Notes: generated by a model not told the origin, from the letters alone. Counted from the stretch's first letter, positions 49,862-58,989 are shown. The stretch: DNA of 64,000 bases from Pseudomonas sp. UBA1879 (GCF_002338065.1 NZ_DDHJ01000018.1:1-64000), one strand, 5' to 3'. Program-made: numbers and translations.

Positions 49862-50695
49862 ATGGCCCAACACGTTTTTTTCGCTCACGCCAATGGCTTT
49901 CCTTCAGCCACCTACGGCAAGCTGTTCGCCGTGCTGGGGGATGAGTTCGAGGTTACCCACCTGGAGCAGCATGCGCATGACCCGCGCTTTCCAGTGACCG
50001 ACAACTGGACGACGCTGGTGGATGAGCTGATTCACCACCTGCAAGCGCTATCGCAACCGGTCTGGGGCGTGGGGCATTCCCTTGGCGGCGTATTGCACTA
50101 TCACGCGGCCTTGCGGCATCCCGAGCTGTACCGCGGCGTGGTGATGCTCGATTCCCCGGTGCTCACCCGTTTCGATCAGTGGATGATCCGTGCTGCCAAG
50201 CGCTTCGGGTTCATTGATCGCATCACCCCGGCCGGCCGCACGCTGGGGCGTCGTGAGGTGTTCAGTGACGTTGATGCAGCGCGCCATTACTTCTCCGGCA
50301 AGACCCTGTTTCGCCGTTTCGACCCCGAGTGTTTTGAAGCCTACCTGTTGCACGGCCTGCAACCCCACGGCGAGCAACTGCGTCTGCGCTTCGACCCTGC
50401 CATCGAGATGAGCATTTACCGCAGCGTGCCCCACACCAGCCCGGGTATCGCCCGGCATCTGAAGGTGCCGCTGGCCATGGTCCGTGGCGAGCAGAGCGAC
50501 GTGGTGCGCCGTCATCACGCGCTGTCAGTAAAAAGCATGCGCGAAGGCGAGTACCTTTGTGTGCCCGGCGGGCATATGTTCCCGCTAGAGTACCCCGAGG
50601 ACACCGCACAGATGCTCAAGCAGCTGTTTTCCCGTTGGGCCGCCCGCGCCGCATCCGAACCTGATCTGCCGCCGCCTCAGCGAGCCCACGCATGA
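49862..50695 (+). CDS. Alpha/beta hydrolase
   Basis: 277 residues. Oxyanion region FFAHANGFPSATY at the N-terminus; nucleophile S73 in GVGHSLGGVLHYHAA; acid/base residues in the C-terminal VRGEQSDVVR and VPGGHMFPLEYPED. It has a lid insert (about 105-190). No signal peptide. First of a tandem hydrolase pair, overlapping the second by four bases (ATGA). In PAO1 two hydrolases lie in the same place (PA1621-PA1622). Substrate unknown. Confidence 0.9.
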   Translation: MAQHVFFAHANGFPSATYGKLFAVLGDEFEVTHLEQHAHDPRFPVTDNWTTLVDELIHHLQALSQPVWGVGHSLGGVLHYHAALRHPELYRGVVMLDSPVLTRFDQWMIRAAKRFGFIDRITPAGRTLGRREVFSDVDAARHYFSGKTLFRRFDPECFEAYLLHGLQPHGEQLRLRFDPAIEMSIYRSVPHTSPGIARHLKVPLAMVRGEQSDVVRRHHALSVKSMREGEYLCVPGGHMFPLEYPEDTAQMLKQLFSRWAARAASEPDLPPPQRAHA

Positions 50696-51546
50696 CCTGC
50701 TCCGTCGAAGACGTCCGTTTGAGCCTGCCGCACATCGAACTGGCGGCGCACCTGTTCGGTCCTCAGGAGGGTCAGCCGGTCATCGCGCTGCATGGCTGGC
50801 TGGACAACGCCAACAGCTTCGCCCGCCTGGCGCCGAAGCTCGAAGGGCTGCGCATTCTGGCGCTGGACATGGCGGGGCATGGCCATTCGGATCACCGTCC
50901 GCCGGGTGCCGGCTATGGCCTGCCGGATTACGCCCATGACGTGTTGCAGGTCGCGCAGCAGATGGGCTGGGAAACATTTTCGTTGCTGGGACATTCGCTG
51001 GGGGCGATCGTCTCGGTGATTGTGGCGGGGTCGTTACCTGACCGGGTAAACCGATTGGCACTGATCGACGGTCTGATTCCGCCGTTGGGCGAGCCCGAGT
51101 CAGCGGCCGAGCGCATGGGCGCCGCGTTGCAGGCGCAGCTGACACAATCCAGCAAGCGCAAACCGGTGTACGCCGACATGAACCGGGCCGTCGAAGCACG
51201 AATGAAGGGGGCGGTGGCGGTGAGCCGTGAAGCCGCCGAACTGCTGGCCCAGCGAGGTTTGATGCCGGTGCCCGGTGGCTACACCTGGCGCAGCGACAGC
51301 CGCTTGACCCTGGCGTCGCCGATTCGTCTGACGCGTTCGCAGGCGCTTTCCTTCGTCAACGGCGTTCGCTGTCCTGCACAGTTGATCGTGGCCGAGGACG
51401 GGATCCTGGCGCAGAACAAAACCTTGCTCGACAGCGTGGCTTTCGACGTCACTGTGCTGCCTGGCGGCCACCATCTGCACCTCAACGATGACGCGGGCGC
51501 GAGCTCTGTTGCAGACTGTTTCAATCGGTTCTTCGCCGTTTCTTGA
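50692..51546 (+). CDS. Alpha/beta hydrolase
   Basis: 284 residues of the haloperoxidase/MhpC-like type. IALHGWLDNANSFARLAPKL holds the oxyanion HGW; nucleophile S102 in SLLGHSLGAIVS; catalytic acid in VAEDGIL and histidine in LPGGHHLHLNDDAG. Coupled to the preceding hydrolase through the ATGA overlap. It resembles the lid-containing serine hydrolases of unknown substrate found after the gpsA region in other pseudomonads. Confidence 0.9.
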   Translation: MTCSVEDVRLSLPHIELAAHLFGPQEGQPVIALHGWLDNANSFARLAPKLEGLRILALDMAGHGHSDHRPPGAGYGLPDYAHDVLQVAQQMGWETFSLLGHSLGAIVSVIVAGSLPDRVNRLALIDGLIPPLGEPESAAERMGAALQAQLTQSSKRKPVYADMNRAVEARMKGAVAVSREAAELLAQRGLMPVPGGYTWRSDSRLTLASPIRLTRSQALSFVNGVRCPAQLIVAEDGILAQNKTLLDSVAFDVTVLPGGHHLHLNDDAGASSVADCFNRFFAVS

Positions 51547-51696
51547 CTTGCGACCTGCAACTGCCGAGGCTGAGCGGGTTGAAACAGGAGACTGCACGAT
51601 GGACCACTGCTCACGCTTGACCCGTTCACCTTTCCCTCCGCCGCCGCTCTGCGCGGCGTCTGTTTGCCTTCCGATTGCCCTGCGATGAGAACCCCT

Positions 51697-52512
51697 ATGC
51701 GTCTGACCCATGCGTTGGGGTTGCTGTTGTGCCTGAGCGGCCCGTTGACGATGGCCCATGCTGCCGACGTCGCAGGCAGTCAGGATTTCCCCAATCTGCC
51801 TCGTCCCACTGACGCCGAGATCGTCGATTACCGGCCCGCCTCGGAGCTGGAGCGGGTCTTTCCCATGGGCGCTATTCGCAAGATCAGCGGCCAGCTGCGT
51901 TTCGACGGGCAGGTCTCGGCGCGCGGCACGGCCACTTCCGTGACCTACCAACTGCCCCCCGAGCGCTCCGCCGACGAAGCCTTCTCCGCTGCCCGCGAGG
52001 CGTTGCAACAGCAGGGCGCGCAGTTGCTGTTTTGGTGCCAGGCCCGTGACTGCGGCGAAAGCAGCCTGTGGGCCAACGAGGTGTTCGGCAATTCCCGGCT
52101 GTATGGCAGCGATAACGGGCAAGCTTATTTGCTGCTGCGGCTGACACCGGACAGCGACACCCTGGTCGCCCTGTACAGCATCACCCGCGGCAATCGTCGG
52201 GCCATGCTGCATGTCGAACAGTTCCAGGCCAGCGCGCCGCTGGGCGAACTCTTGCCAACCTCCGCGACCCTGTTGCGGGAGCTGAAAAGCTCCGGCGACT
52301 TGACCTTGCCAATGCTGACCGGCGCGCCGACGGACCCTTGGCTGACGTTGTTGTCTCGAGGATTGAATCTGGACAGCACCCTGCGCGTGACGATTTCCGG
52401 TCCGCAAGGCGAAGCCTGGCGCGAGGCCCTGGTAGGCAAAGGCGTACGGGCTGCGCGGCTGGAAGCGGGTAGCGCACCAACGCCGGGGCTGACCCTCGAA
52501 CTCATCCGCTGA
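51697..52512 (+). CDS. DUF4892 domain secreted protein
   Basis: 271 residues from the ATG at 51697 (GATGAG upstream); the ATG at 51685 would add four residues. Signal peptide MRLTHALGLLLCLSGPLTMA, cleaved near AHA. The mature protein has the DUF4892 features PTDAEIVDYRPASELERVFP, LLFWCQARDCGESSLWANEV and FGNSRLYGSDNGQAYLLLRL, with two cysteines in CQARDC likely forming a disulfide. The C-terminal third is less conserved. Periplasmic, function unknown. Similar proteins in other bacteria have an OmpA domain added; here it is absent. Confidence 0.85.
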   Translation: MRLTHALGLLLCLSGPLTMAHAADVAGSQDFPNLPRPTDAEIVDYRPASELERVFPMGAIRKISGQLRFDGQVSARGTATSVTYQLPPERSADEAFSAAREALQQQGAQLLFWCQARDCGESSLWANEVFGNSRLYGSDNGQAYLLLRLTPDSDTLVALYSITRGNRRAMLHVEQFQASAPLGELLPTSATLLRELKSSGDLTLPMLTGAPTDPWLTLLSRGLNLDSTLRVTISGPQGEAWREALVGKGVRAARLEAGSAPTPGLTLELIR

Positions 52513-52610
52513 CCCGCGTTCTACAACCACGCACGACGACATGACGAGGCGAACCAGAGGGTCCGCCGTTATGCTCAGGTCTGCGGACTTCTTTTCTATG
52601 GACTGAATCC

Positions 52611-53663
52611 ATGTTCAATAACGATCGTCTGTTGGTGCAGATTCTGCTGCTGGCGCTGCTCGGTGCCTGCCTGTGGGTCATGGCGCCGTTCTGGTCGGCG
52701 CTGTTCTGGGGCGCGGTGCTGGCGTATGCCAGTTGGCCGTTGATGCGCCTGCTGACTCGCGCACTCGATGGGCGCGAGTCGCTGGCGGCAGGCATCTTGA
52801 CCCTCGGCTGGATGCTGTTGGTGGCCGCGCCGTTGGTGTGGCTGGGGTTCAACCTGGCCGACCACGTGCGGGACGCGACGGCATTCGTCAAAGACGTGCA
52901 GGTGGACGGCCTGCCCGATCCGCCGACCTGGCTGGTCAGTGTCCCGTTGGTGGGAGAGCGGCTGGTGGGTTACTGGAACACCATTGATCAACAGGGCGCA
53001 GCGCTGCTGGCGAGCCTCAAACCGTACCTGGGGCAGGTCGGTAACTGGCTGCTGGCGCGCAGTGCGCAGATCGGTGGCGGCATTCTCGAACTCACATTGA
53101 GCATTGTCTTCGTGTTCTTTTTCTACCGCGACGGCCCACGGCTGGCAGCGTTCGTGCTGAGCCTGCTGGAGCGGCTGATCGGTGACAGGGCCCCGTATTA
53201 CCTCGATCTGGTGGCGGGGACGGTGCAGCGGGTGGTCAACGGGGTGATCGGCACGGCCGCGGCGCAGGCGGTGCTGGCGTTGATCGGCTTCCTCATCGCG
53301 GGCGTGCCCGGGGCGCTGGTGCTGGGGATTGGCACGTTTCTGCTGAGTCTGGTGCCCATGGGCCCGCCACTGATCTGGATTCCCGCAACCGCCTGGCTGG
53401 CGTGGAAGGGCGACTACGGCATGGCGATTTTTCTGGGGCTGTGGGGCACGTTCATCGTCAGTGGTGTGGACAACGTGCTCAAGCCATATCTGATCAGCCG
53501 GGGCGGCAACCTGCCGTTGGTCATTGTGCTGTTGGGGGTGTTCGGCGGGTTGCTGGCGTTCGGCTTCATCGGCCTGTTTATCGGCCCGACCTTGCTGGCC
53601 GTGGCCTACAGCCTGTTGCTGGACTGGGCAGGGGACAGCCGCGCGCGGCAGTTGCCCAAGTGA
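52611..53663 (+). CDS. AI-2E family transporter (PerM/YdiK type)
   Basis: 350-residue membrane protein with seven to eight hydrophobic segments, of family PF01594. Segments recognised: LLVQILLLALLGACLWVMAP, GAVLAYASWPLM, VFVFFFYRDGPRL, GTVQRVVNGVIGTAAAQAVL and the C-terminal VDNVLKPYLISRGGNLPLVI. Despite the family name, few members move AI-2; related proteins act in Na+/H+ exchange or have unknown roles. Stands alone between the DUF4892 gene and a repeat-rich gap. Confidence 0.88.
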   Translation: MFNNDRLLVQILLLALLGACLWVMAPFWSALFWGAVLAYASWPLMRLLTRALDGRESLAAGILTLGWMLLVAAPLVWLGFNLADHVRDATAFVKDVQVDGLPDPPTWLVSVPLVGERLVGYWNTIDQQGAALLASLKPYLGQVGNWLLARSAQIGGGILELTLSIVFVFFFYRDGPRLAAFVLSLLERLIGDRAPYYLDLVAGTVQRVVNGVIGTAAAQAVLALIGFLIAGVPGALVLGIGTFLLSLVPMGPPLIWIPATAWLAWKGDYGMAIFLGLWGTFIVSGVDNVLKPYLISRGGNLPLVIVLLGVFGGLLAFGFIGLFIGPTLLAVAYSLLLDWAGDSRARQLPK

Positions 53664-53745
53664 CGATGCGAGGTGCCCCCATGCTGTCTTACGCGCAGAC
53701 AGGTGAGGGGATGTGAACCTCGAGTCCAGGGCCATCGTCGGGCTT

Positions 53746-53835
53746 GTGGCGGTGAGCTTGCTCACGAAGGCCAGGGCACAAGCACACCAACTCTATCGCA
53801 TGGTCCTTAATCTTCGTGAGCAAGCTCACTCCCAC
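53746..53835. repeat. REPIN before the kdp duplication
   Basis: GGTGAGCTTGCTCACGAAG (around 53751-53769) faces CTTCGTGAGCAAGCTCACTC (from 53812), a near-perfect inverted pair of about 24 bases with a 42-base loop. Confidence 0.85.
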
Positions 53836-53921
53836 GGGGGCGCGTTCGACGCAAGGCGGGGGTAGGGGGCAGAGGCGCGGCAGGTCGACGACGACGGTCA
53901 GGCCGCCGCCCGGGTGAATCA

Positions 53922-54222
53922 GTTGATGATGCGGCGTGTGAAACACCGCTATCGCGGCCGTCGTACCTCCGGCTGCTCCTACGGGTTCTGCGCCAGGCCC
54001 GGGTCCTCGGCACGCCACAATCCCTGTAGGGCCGCCGGAGGCACGACGGCACGGGCCGCGGTCGGACGAAGGCCTCGGGTCGGTTGATGATGCGGCGTGT
54101 GAAACACCGCTATCGCGGCCGTCGTACCTCCGGCTGCTCCTACAGGTCCTGCGCCAGGCCCGGATCGTCGGCACGTCACACTCCCTTTAGGAGACGCCAG
54201 AGGATCGACGGCCGCGAATAGG
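53922..54222 (+). repeat. Direct duplication, 161-base period
   Basis: A unit of about 140 bases starting GTTGATGATGCGGCGTGTGA at 53922 recurs at 54083 with few changes over its first 110 bases (both contain CACCGCTATCGCGGCCGTCG and ACCTCCGGCTGCTCCTAC) and then diverges gradually. Each unit itself holds an inverted stretch (GGAGGCACGACGG against CCGTCGTACCTCC), as in a REP-type element. Confidence 0.85.
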
Positions 54223-54259
54223 CAGCGTGCGGGCGCTGGGGGGCGACGCTGCGCGACTC

Positions 54260-54276
54260 TTTACGCTTTCTTTATG
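54260..54276 (+). promoter_or_regulatory. Candidate KdpE-binding direct repeat
   Basis: TTTACG (54260-54265), five bases, TTTATG (54271-54276): two half-sites one helical turn apart, the same layout as the E. coli KdpE box (TTTATA-N5-TTTACA). It is about 90 bases before kdpF. Confidence 0.6.
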
Positions 54277-54364
54277 CCATTCACCGACCCTCGACCTCGT
54301 TCCTTTACACCCCTCGATCCGACAATTCGTCCCACGGCAATTGCCGTATGACGGAGAGTTTTTC

Positions 54365-54460
54365 ATGAGCGTTGTGGATGGGGTGTCTCTGCTGTTGGCG
54401 GCGGGGTTGTTCGTGTATTTGCTGGTGGCGCTGTTGCGTGCCGGTCGGGTCGAGGAATGA
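54365..54460 (+). CDS. kdpF: K+-transporting ATPase small subunit KdpF
   Basis: 31-residue single-helix protein (MSVVDGVSLLLAAGLFVYLL then VALLRAGRVEE) that stabilises the KdpFABC complex in the inner membrane. The start at 54365 has CGGAGAG nine bases upstream. Its end carries the GAGGA ribosome site for kdpA, and its stop overlaps an ATG (54457) in the kdpA frame. Easily missed because of its size. Confidence 0.93.
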   Translation: MSVVDGVSLLLAAGLFVYLLVALLRAGRVEE

Positions 54461-54465
54461 CGGCC

Positions 54466-56160
54466 ATGCACACTAATGACTATCTGCTGATTCTGGCGTT
54501 TTTTGCGCTGGTGTTGCTGCCCGCGCCGTGGCTGGGCCGGTTCTATTACAAGGTCATGGAAGGTGAGCGCACCTGGCTGACCCCGGTGATGGGCCCGATC
54601 GAACGTGTGTGTTATCGCCTGTCCGGCGTCGATCCCAAGGTCGAGCAGAACTGGAAAACCTACACTCTGGCCCTGCTGGCGTTCAACCTGGCGGGGTTTG
54701 TCGCGCTGTTCGCGATCCTGCTGTTCCAGGGCGCGTTGCCTCTTAATCCGCAAGGCCTGCCGGGGATGGAGTGGTCGCTGGCGTTCAACACGGCGATGAG
54801 TTTCGTCACCAATACCAACTGGCAGAGCTACAGCGGCGAGTCGTCCCTGAGCTACCTGAGCCAGATGGCGGGGCTGACCGTGCAGAATTTCGTCAGTGCG
54901 GCCACGGGCATTGCCGTGCTGGTGGCATTCTGTCGCGGGATTGGTCGTCGCTCGACCCAACACCTCGGCAACTTCTGGACCGACATGACCCGCGCGACCC
55001 TCTACGGCCTGCTGCCGTTGTGTATCGTGCTGGCGCTGTTTCTGGTCTGGCAGGGCGTGCCGCAAACCTTCGCTCATTACGTCGATGCGGTCACGCTGCA
55101 AGGCGCCGACCAGACCCTTCCGCTCGGCCCGGCGGCCAGCCAGATCGCGATCAAACAACTGGGCACCAACGGCGGCGGCTTCTTCGGCGTCAACTCGGCG
55201 CACCCGTTCGAGAACCCGACCGCGTGGAGCAACCTGTTCGAGCTGGTGTCGATCATCCTGATTCCGGTGGCGCTGGTGTTCACCTTTGGCCATTACGTCA
55301 AGGACATGCGCCAAAGTCGCGCGATCCTGGCGTGCATGCTGGCGCTGTTCTTGATCGGCGGTGCCACGGCGTTGTGGGCCGAATATCAGCCCAACCCGAC
55401 GCTGAACATGGCCTCGGTCGAGCAGACCGCGCCGATGGAAGGCAAGGAAACCCGCTTTGGCACCACCGCTACCGTGTTGTGGGCGACCACCACGACCGCA
55501 GCGTCCAATGGCTCGGTCAACGGCATGCACGACAGCCTCAACCCGCTGACCGGCATGATCGCGATGGTCAACATGATGGTCGGCGAAGTGATCTTCGGCG
55601 GAGTCGGTGCGGGGCTCTACGGCATGCTGCTGAACGTGCTGATCGCAGTGTTCCTCGCGGGGCTGATGATTGGCCGCACGCCGGAATACCTCGGCAAGAA
55701 ATTGCAGGCCCGTGAAGTGAAACTGCTGGTCGCAACCCTGATCGTCATGCCCATCGGCGTGCTGGTGTTCGGTGCGCTGGCGGCGTCGCTGCCCGGCCCG
55801 GCGGGCGCGGTGAGCAACCCCGGCGCCCACGGTTTCAGTCAGCTGCTTTACGCCTACACCTCGGCCACGGCGAACAACGGCTCGGCGTTCGGCGGGTTCA
55901 GCGCCAACACGTTGTTCCATAACCTGATGCTCGGCCTGTCGATGTTCATCGGCCGCTTCGGCTACATCCTGCCGGTGTTGGCGTTGGCGGGCAGCCTGGC
56001 GGCGAAGAAGACCGCGCCCCTCGGCCTCAACAGCTTCCCGACCCACGGCCCGCTGTTCGTCGCCCTGCTGACCGTGACCATTTTGCTGGTGGGTGGCCTG
56101 ACGTTCCTGCCGACCCTGGCCCTGGGACCGATTGCCGAACACTTGAGCCTGGGTTTCTGA
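54466..56160 (+). CDS. kdpA: K+-transporting ATPase subunit A
   Basis: Channel-like subunit of the KdpFABC pump that binds and selects K+. 564 residues from the ATG at 54466, nine bases after GAGGA; the in-frame ATG at 54457 is too close to it. About ten to twelve helices with four pore loops. GTNGGGFFGVNSAHPFENPT is a selectivity-filter loop, and SATANNGSAFGGF is another. The order FABC-DE is kept. The gap to kdpB is 10 bases. Confidence 0.96.
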   Translation: MHTNDYLLILAFFALVLLPAPWLGRFYYKVMEGERTWLTPVMGPIERVCYRLSGVDPKVEQNWKTYTLALLAFNLAGFVALFAILLFQGALPLNPQGLPGMEWSLAFNTAMSFVTNTNWQSYSGESSLSYLSQMAGLTVQNFVSAATGIAVLVAFCRGIGRRSTQHLGNFWTDMTRATLYGLLPLCIVLALFLVWQGVPQTFAHYVDAVTLQGADQTLPLGPAASQIAIKQLGTNGGGFFGVNSAHPFENPTAWSNLFELVSIILIPVALVFTFGHYVKDMRQSRAILACMLALFLIGGATALWAEYQPNPTLNMASVEQTAPMEGKETRFGTTATVLWATTTTAASNGSVNGMHDSLNPLTGMIAMVNMMVGEVIFGGVGAGLYGMLLNVLIAVFLAGLMIGRTPEYLGKKLQAREVKLLVATLIVMPIGVLVFGALAASLPGPAGAVSNPGAHGFSQLLYAYTSATANNGSAFGGFSANTLFHNLMLGLSMFIGRFGYILPVLALAGSLAAKKTAPLGLNSFPTHGPLFVALLTVTILLVGGLTFLPTLALGPIAEHLSLGF

Positions 56161-56170
56161 GGACTGAATC

Positions 56171-58237
56171 ATGAACATGCATGCGCCTGTAACAAAGAAC
56201 CCGGCGAACGCCCCGAGCGTAGAGCCTGCCAAAACCGGCCTGACCGCGCTGTGGCGCCCGGCGCTGGTCCAGTCCTTCGTCAAGCTCGATCCACGTCAGT
56301 TGCACCGCGCGCCGGTGATGCTGGTGGTCGAACTCACCGCGATCCTGACCACGCTGTTATGCCTGATCCCCAACCCGGCCGTGCCGACCTTCGTTGCGGT
56401 GCAGATCGCGGTGTGGTTGTGGTTCACCGTGTTGTTCGCCAACTTCGCCGAGGCCCTGGCCGAAGGCCGTGGCAAGGCCCGGGCCGACAGCCTGAAGGCC
56501 GGCACCGAGGGCCTCAAAGCCCGGCTGCAAGGGGCGGGCGGTGCGTTTGTCACGGTCAACGCCAGCACCCTGCGCAAAGGCGATGTGGTGCGCGTCGAAG
56601 CGGGGGAGCTGATTCCCGGTGACGGCGAAGTCATCGCGGGCATCGCGGCAGTCAACGAAGCGGCAATCACCGGCGAATCCGCGCCGGTGATTCGCGAGTC
56701 CGGTGGTGACCGTTCGGCGGTCACCGGCAATACCCGCCTGGTCTCGGACTGGCTCTTGGTGCGCATCAGCGCCAACCCCGGTGAGTCCACGCTGGCCCGC
56801 ATGATTGCGCTGGTGGAAGGCGCCAAACGCCAGAAAACCCCCAACGAAGTCGCGCTGGACATTCTGCTGATCGGTCTGACCCTGATCTTCCTGCTGGTGG
56901 TCGTGACCCTGCAACCCTTCGCCCATTTCGCCGGGGGCAGCCTGCCGCTGGTGTTTCTGGTGGCGTTGTTGGTGACGCTGATCCCGACCACCATCGGCGG
57001 TCTGCTGTCGGCCATCGGCATCGCCGGCATGGACCGTCTGGTGCGCCTGAACGTGATCGCCAAATCCGGACGCGCTGTGGAAGCGGCGGGGGATGTACAC
57101 GTGTTGCTGCTGGACAAGACCGGCACCATCACCTTCGGCAACCGTCGCTGTGCAGCCGTTTACGCGGCGCCTGGCGTGAGCGGCAAGGAATTGAGCGAAG
57201 GCACGCTGCTGGCCTCGCTGGCGGACGATACCGCCGAAGGCAAGTCCATCGTCGAGTACCTGCGCGCGTTGCATCCCACGACCGAACCTGCGGCCAGCGA
57301 ACTCACCGCCGTGCCGTTCAGCGCCGAAACGCGTTTGTCCGGTGTCGACTTTGCCGGCCGTGCGTACCGCAAGGGTGCTGTGGATTCGTTGCTCAGCTTC
57401 ATTGGCCGTGACCGCACCGACTTGCCGGCCAGTCTGGCCAGGGAGATCGACAAGATCGCCAAGACCGGCGGCACGCCGCTGCTGGTCGCGGTCGATCACA
57501 CCCTGCTGGGCGCGATTCACCTCAAGGACGTGGTCAAGCCGGGCATTCGCGAGCGCTTCGAGGAACTGCGCAAGCTGGGGATTCGCACGGTCATGGTCAC
57601 CGGCGACAACCCGCTGACCGCTGCGGCGATTGCCGCAGAAGCGGGCGTTGATGACGTGCTGGCCGAAGCGACGCCGGAGAAGAAACTGGAGCGCATTCGT
57701 CAGGAGCAGAACGACGGGCGTCTGGTGGCGATGTGCGGCGACGGCGCCAACGATGCCCCGGCGCTGGCCCAGGCGGACGTCGGCATGGCGATGAACGACG
57801 GCACCCAGGCCGCGCGGGAAGCGGCCAACATGGTCGACCTCGACAGCGACCCGACCAAGCTGCTGGACGTGGTGCAAGTGGGCAAGGAGTTGCTGGTCAC
57901 CCGTGGCGCGCTGACGACGTTCTCCATCGCCAACGACGTGGCCAAGTATTTCGCGATCCTGCCGGCGCTGTTCGCGGCGATCTACCCGCAATTGGGCGTG
58001 CTCAACATCATGCACCTGGCCAGCCCGCAGAGCGCGATCCTGTCGGCCATCGTGTTCAACGCGCTGATCATCGTGGTGCTGATCCCGCTGGCCTTGCGTG
58101 GCGTTCGCGTGCAGGCCGCGAGCGCGGCACACCTGCTACGTCGCAACCTGCTGATTTATGGGCTGGGCGGGATCCTCGTGCCGTTCGTGGGGATCAAGCT
58201 GATTGATCTGCTGCTGACCGGGCTGCACCTGGTTTGA
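56171..58237 (+). CDS. kdpB: K+-transporting ATPase subunit B
   Basis: P-type ATPase subunit powering K+ uptake (EC 7.2.2.6). 688 residues. TGES dephosphorylation loop at 168-171, the phosphorylated D315 in LLLDKTGTITFGNR, the nucleotide domain with a KGA motif (YRKGAVDSLL), and the hinge VAMCGDGANDAPALAQADVG. About seven helices. GAGGACTG lies before the ATG. An 84-base gap with a strong hairpin follows before kdpC, unlike the tight spacing elsewhere in the operon. Confidence 0.97.
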   Translation: MNMHAPVTKNPANAPSVEPAKTGLTALWRPALVQSFVKLDPRQLHRAPVMLVVELTAILTTLLCLIPNPAVPTFVAVQIAVWLWFTVLFANFAEALAEGRGKARADSLKAGTEGLKARLQGAGGAFVTVNASTLRKGDVVRVEAGELIPGDGEVIAGIAAVNEAAITGESAPVIRESGGDRSAVTGNTRLVSDWLLVRISANPGESTLARMIALVEGAKRQKTPNEVALDILLIGLTLIFLLVVVTLQPFAHFAGGSLPLVFLVALLVTLIPTTIGGLLSAIGIAGMDRLVRLNVIAKSGRAVEAAGDVHVLLLDKTGTITFGNRRCAAVYAAPGVSGKELSEGTLLASLADDTAEGKSIVEYLRALHPTTEPAASELTAVPFSAETRLSGVDFAGRAYRKGAVDSLLSFIGRDRTDLPASLAREIDKIAKTGGTPLLVAVDHTLLGAIHLKDVVKPGIRERFEELRKLGIRTVMVTGDNPLTAAAIAAEAGVDDVLAEATPEKKLERIRQEQNDGRLVAMCGDGANDAPALAQADVGMAMNDGTQAAREAANMVDLDSDPTKLLDVVQVGKELLVTRGALTTFSIANDVAKYFAILPALFAAIYPQLGVLNIMHLASPQSAILSAIVFNALIIVVLIPLALRGVRVQAASAAHLLRRNLLIYGLGGILVPFVGIKLIDLLLTGLHLV

Positions 58238-58263
58238 ACACGGTTATTTGAGACGCTTATCTG

Positions 58264-58295
58264 GCTGCGGGGCGATCTGTTTTGCGCCTCGCAGC
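58264..58295 (+). other. Intercistronic hairpin kdpB-kdpC
   Basis: GCTGCGGGGCG (58264-58274) pairs with CGCCTCGCAGC (58285-58295), eleven pairs with one G-U, around a ten-base loop. No T-run follows. It could set the relative amount of KdpC. Confidence 0.6.
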
Positions 58296-58321
58296 GACCC
58301 GATTTGATTGAGGAATGAATG

Positions 58322-58879
58322 ATGTCGACTATAGTGCGTCCCGCCGTGAGCCTGATCGTGCTGATGACCCTGATCACTGGCGTGGCTTATCCGCTGGTCG
58401 TGACCGGCGTTGCACAGGTGGCGTTTCCGGAGCAGGCCAATGGCAGCCTGGTGTATGACGATCATGAGAAGGTGCGGGGTTCTGAATTGATCGCCCAGGC
58501 GTTCACCGGGGATGAATGGTTTCACCCGCGCCCGTCGGCCGGGGCCTATGCCACGGTGGCGAGTGGTGCGAGTAACCTGTCGCCGAGCAACCCGGCGTTG
58601 GCCACGCGCGTCGGTGATGATGCGCGCAAAGAGGCCGTCGATGGGCAGGGGCCAGTGCCGTTGAACCTGCTGACCACATCGGGCAGCGGCCTCGACCCTC
58701 ATCTCTCGCCAGCCGCTGCCGATTACCAGGTAGCGCGGGTGGCGGCGGCGCGGCATGTGTCTGCGGTGAAGGTGCAGCAGTTGGTGGCGGATAACACTTA
58801 TCGTCCGTTGATTGGCCCGGCGGTGGTGAATGTGCTGGCCTTGAACCAGCGTCTGGGTGAGTTGCGGGTTGGCCAGTAG
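58322..58879 (+). CDS. kdpC: K+-transporting ATPase subunit C
   Basis: Periplasmic chaperone-like subunit that raises K+/ATP affinity of the complex. 185 residues from the ATG at 58322; the adjacent ATG at 58319 is equally readable but nearer to AGGA. One N-terminal helix (AVSLIVLMTLITGVAYPLVV), then the soluble part with FHPRPSAGAYATVASGASNL and SGLDPHLSPAAADYQVARVA, the family signature. Confidence 0.96.
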   Translation: MSTIVRPAVSLIVLMTLITGVAYPLVVTGVAQVAFPEQANGSLVYDDHEKVRGSELIAQAFTGDEWFHPRPSAGAYATVASGASNLSPSNPALATRVGDDARKEAVDGQGPVPLNLLTTSGSGLDPHLSPAAADYQVARVAAARHVSAVKVQQLVADNTYRPLIGPAVVNVLALNQRLGELRVGQ

Positions 58880-58900
58880 CCGCCCTGATCTACACCTTCC

Positions 58901-58989
58901 ATGTGGGAGCCGGCTTGCTGGCGAAAGCGGAGGTCAGATAGGCAGATGTTGAATGACAGGCCCATTCGCCAGCAAGCCGGCTCCCACAT
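58901..58989. repeat. Perfect REPIN between kdpC and kdpD
   Basis: Perfect 25-base inverted arms (58901-58925 and 58965-58989) with GTGGGAGCCGGCTTGCTGG and its complement. Same subclass as the damaged copies near 4060 and 4140. It splits kdpFABC from kdpDE. Confidence 0.92.

Larger units (their letters stand above)
53664..54364. other. Repeat-rich non-coding region before kdp
   Basis: 701 bases. In order: a REPIN (53746-53835), a direct duplication with 161-base period (53922-54222), and the kdp control region with a KdpE-like box (54260-54276). Open frames crossing the duplication repeat themselves and are not genes. Confidence 0.7.

Noticed and set aside
53689..54179. Minus-strand frames in the pre-kdp region
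   Set aside because: They translate the duplicated unit twice, giving repeated Arg/Pro-rich segments; this is a repeat, not a gene.
54187..56283. Long minus-strand frame opposite kdpFA
   Set aside because: Antisense to the well-conserved kdpF and kdpA genes; its content is a Gln/His/Arg-rich shadow of the coding strand.
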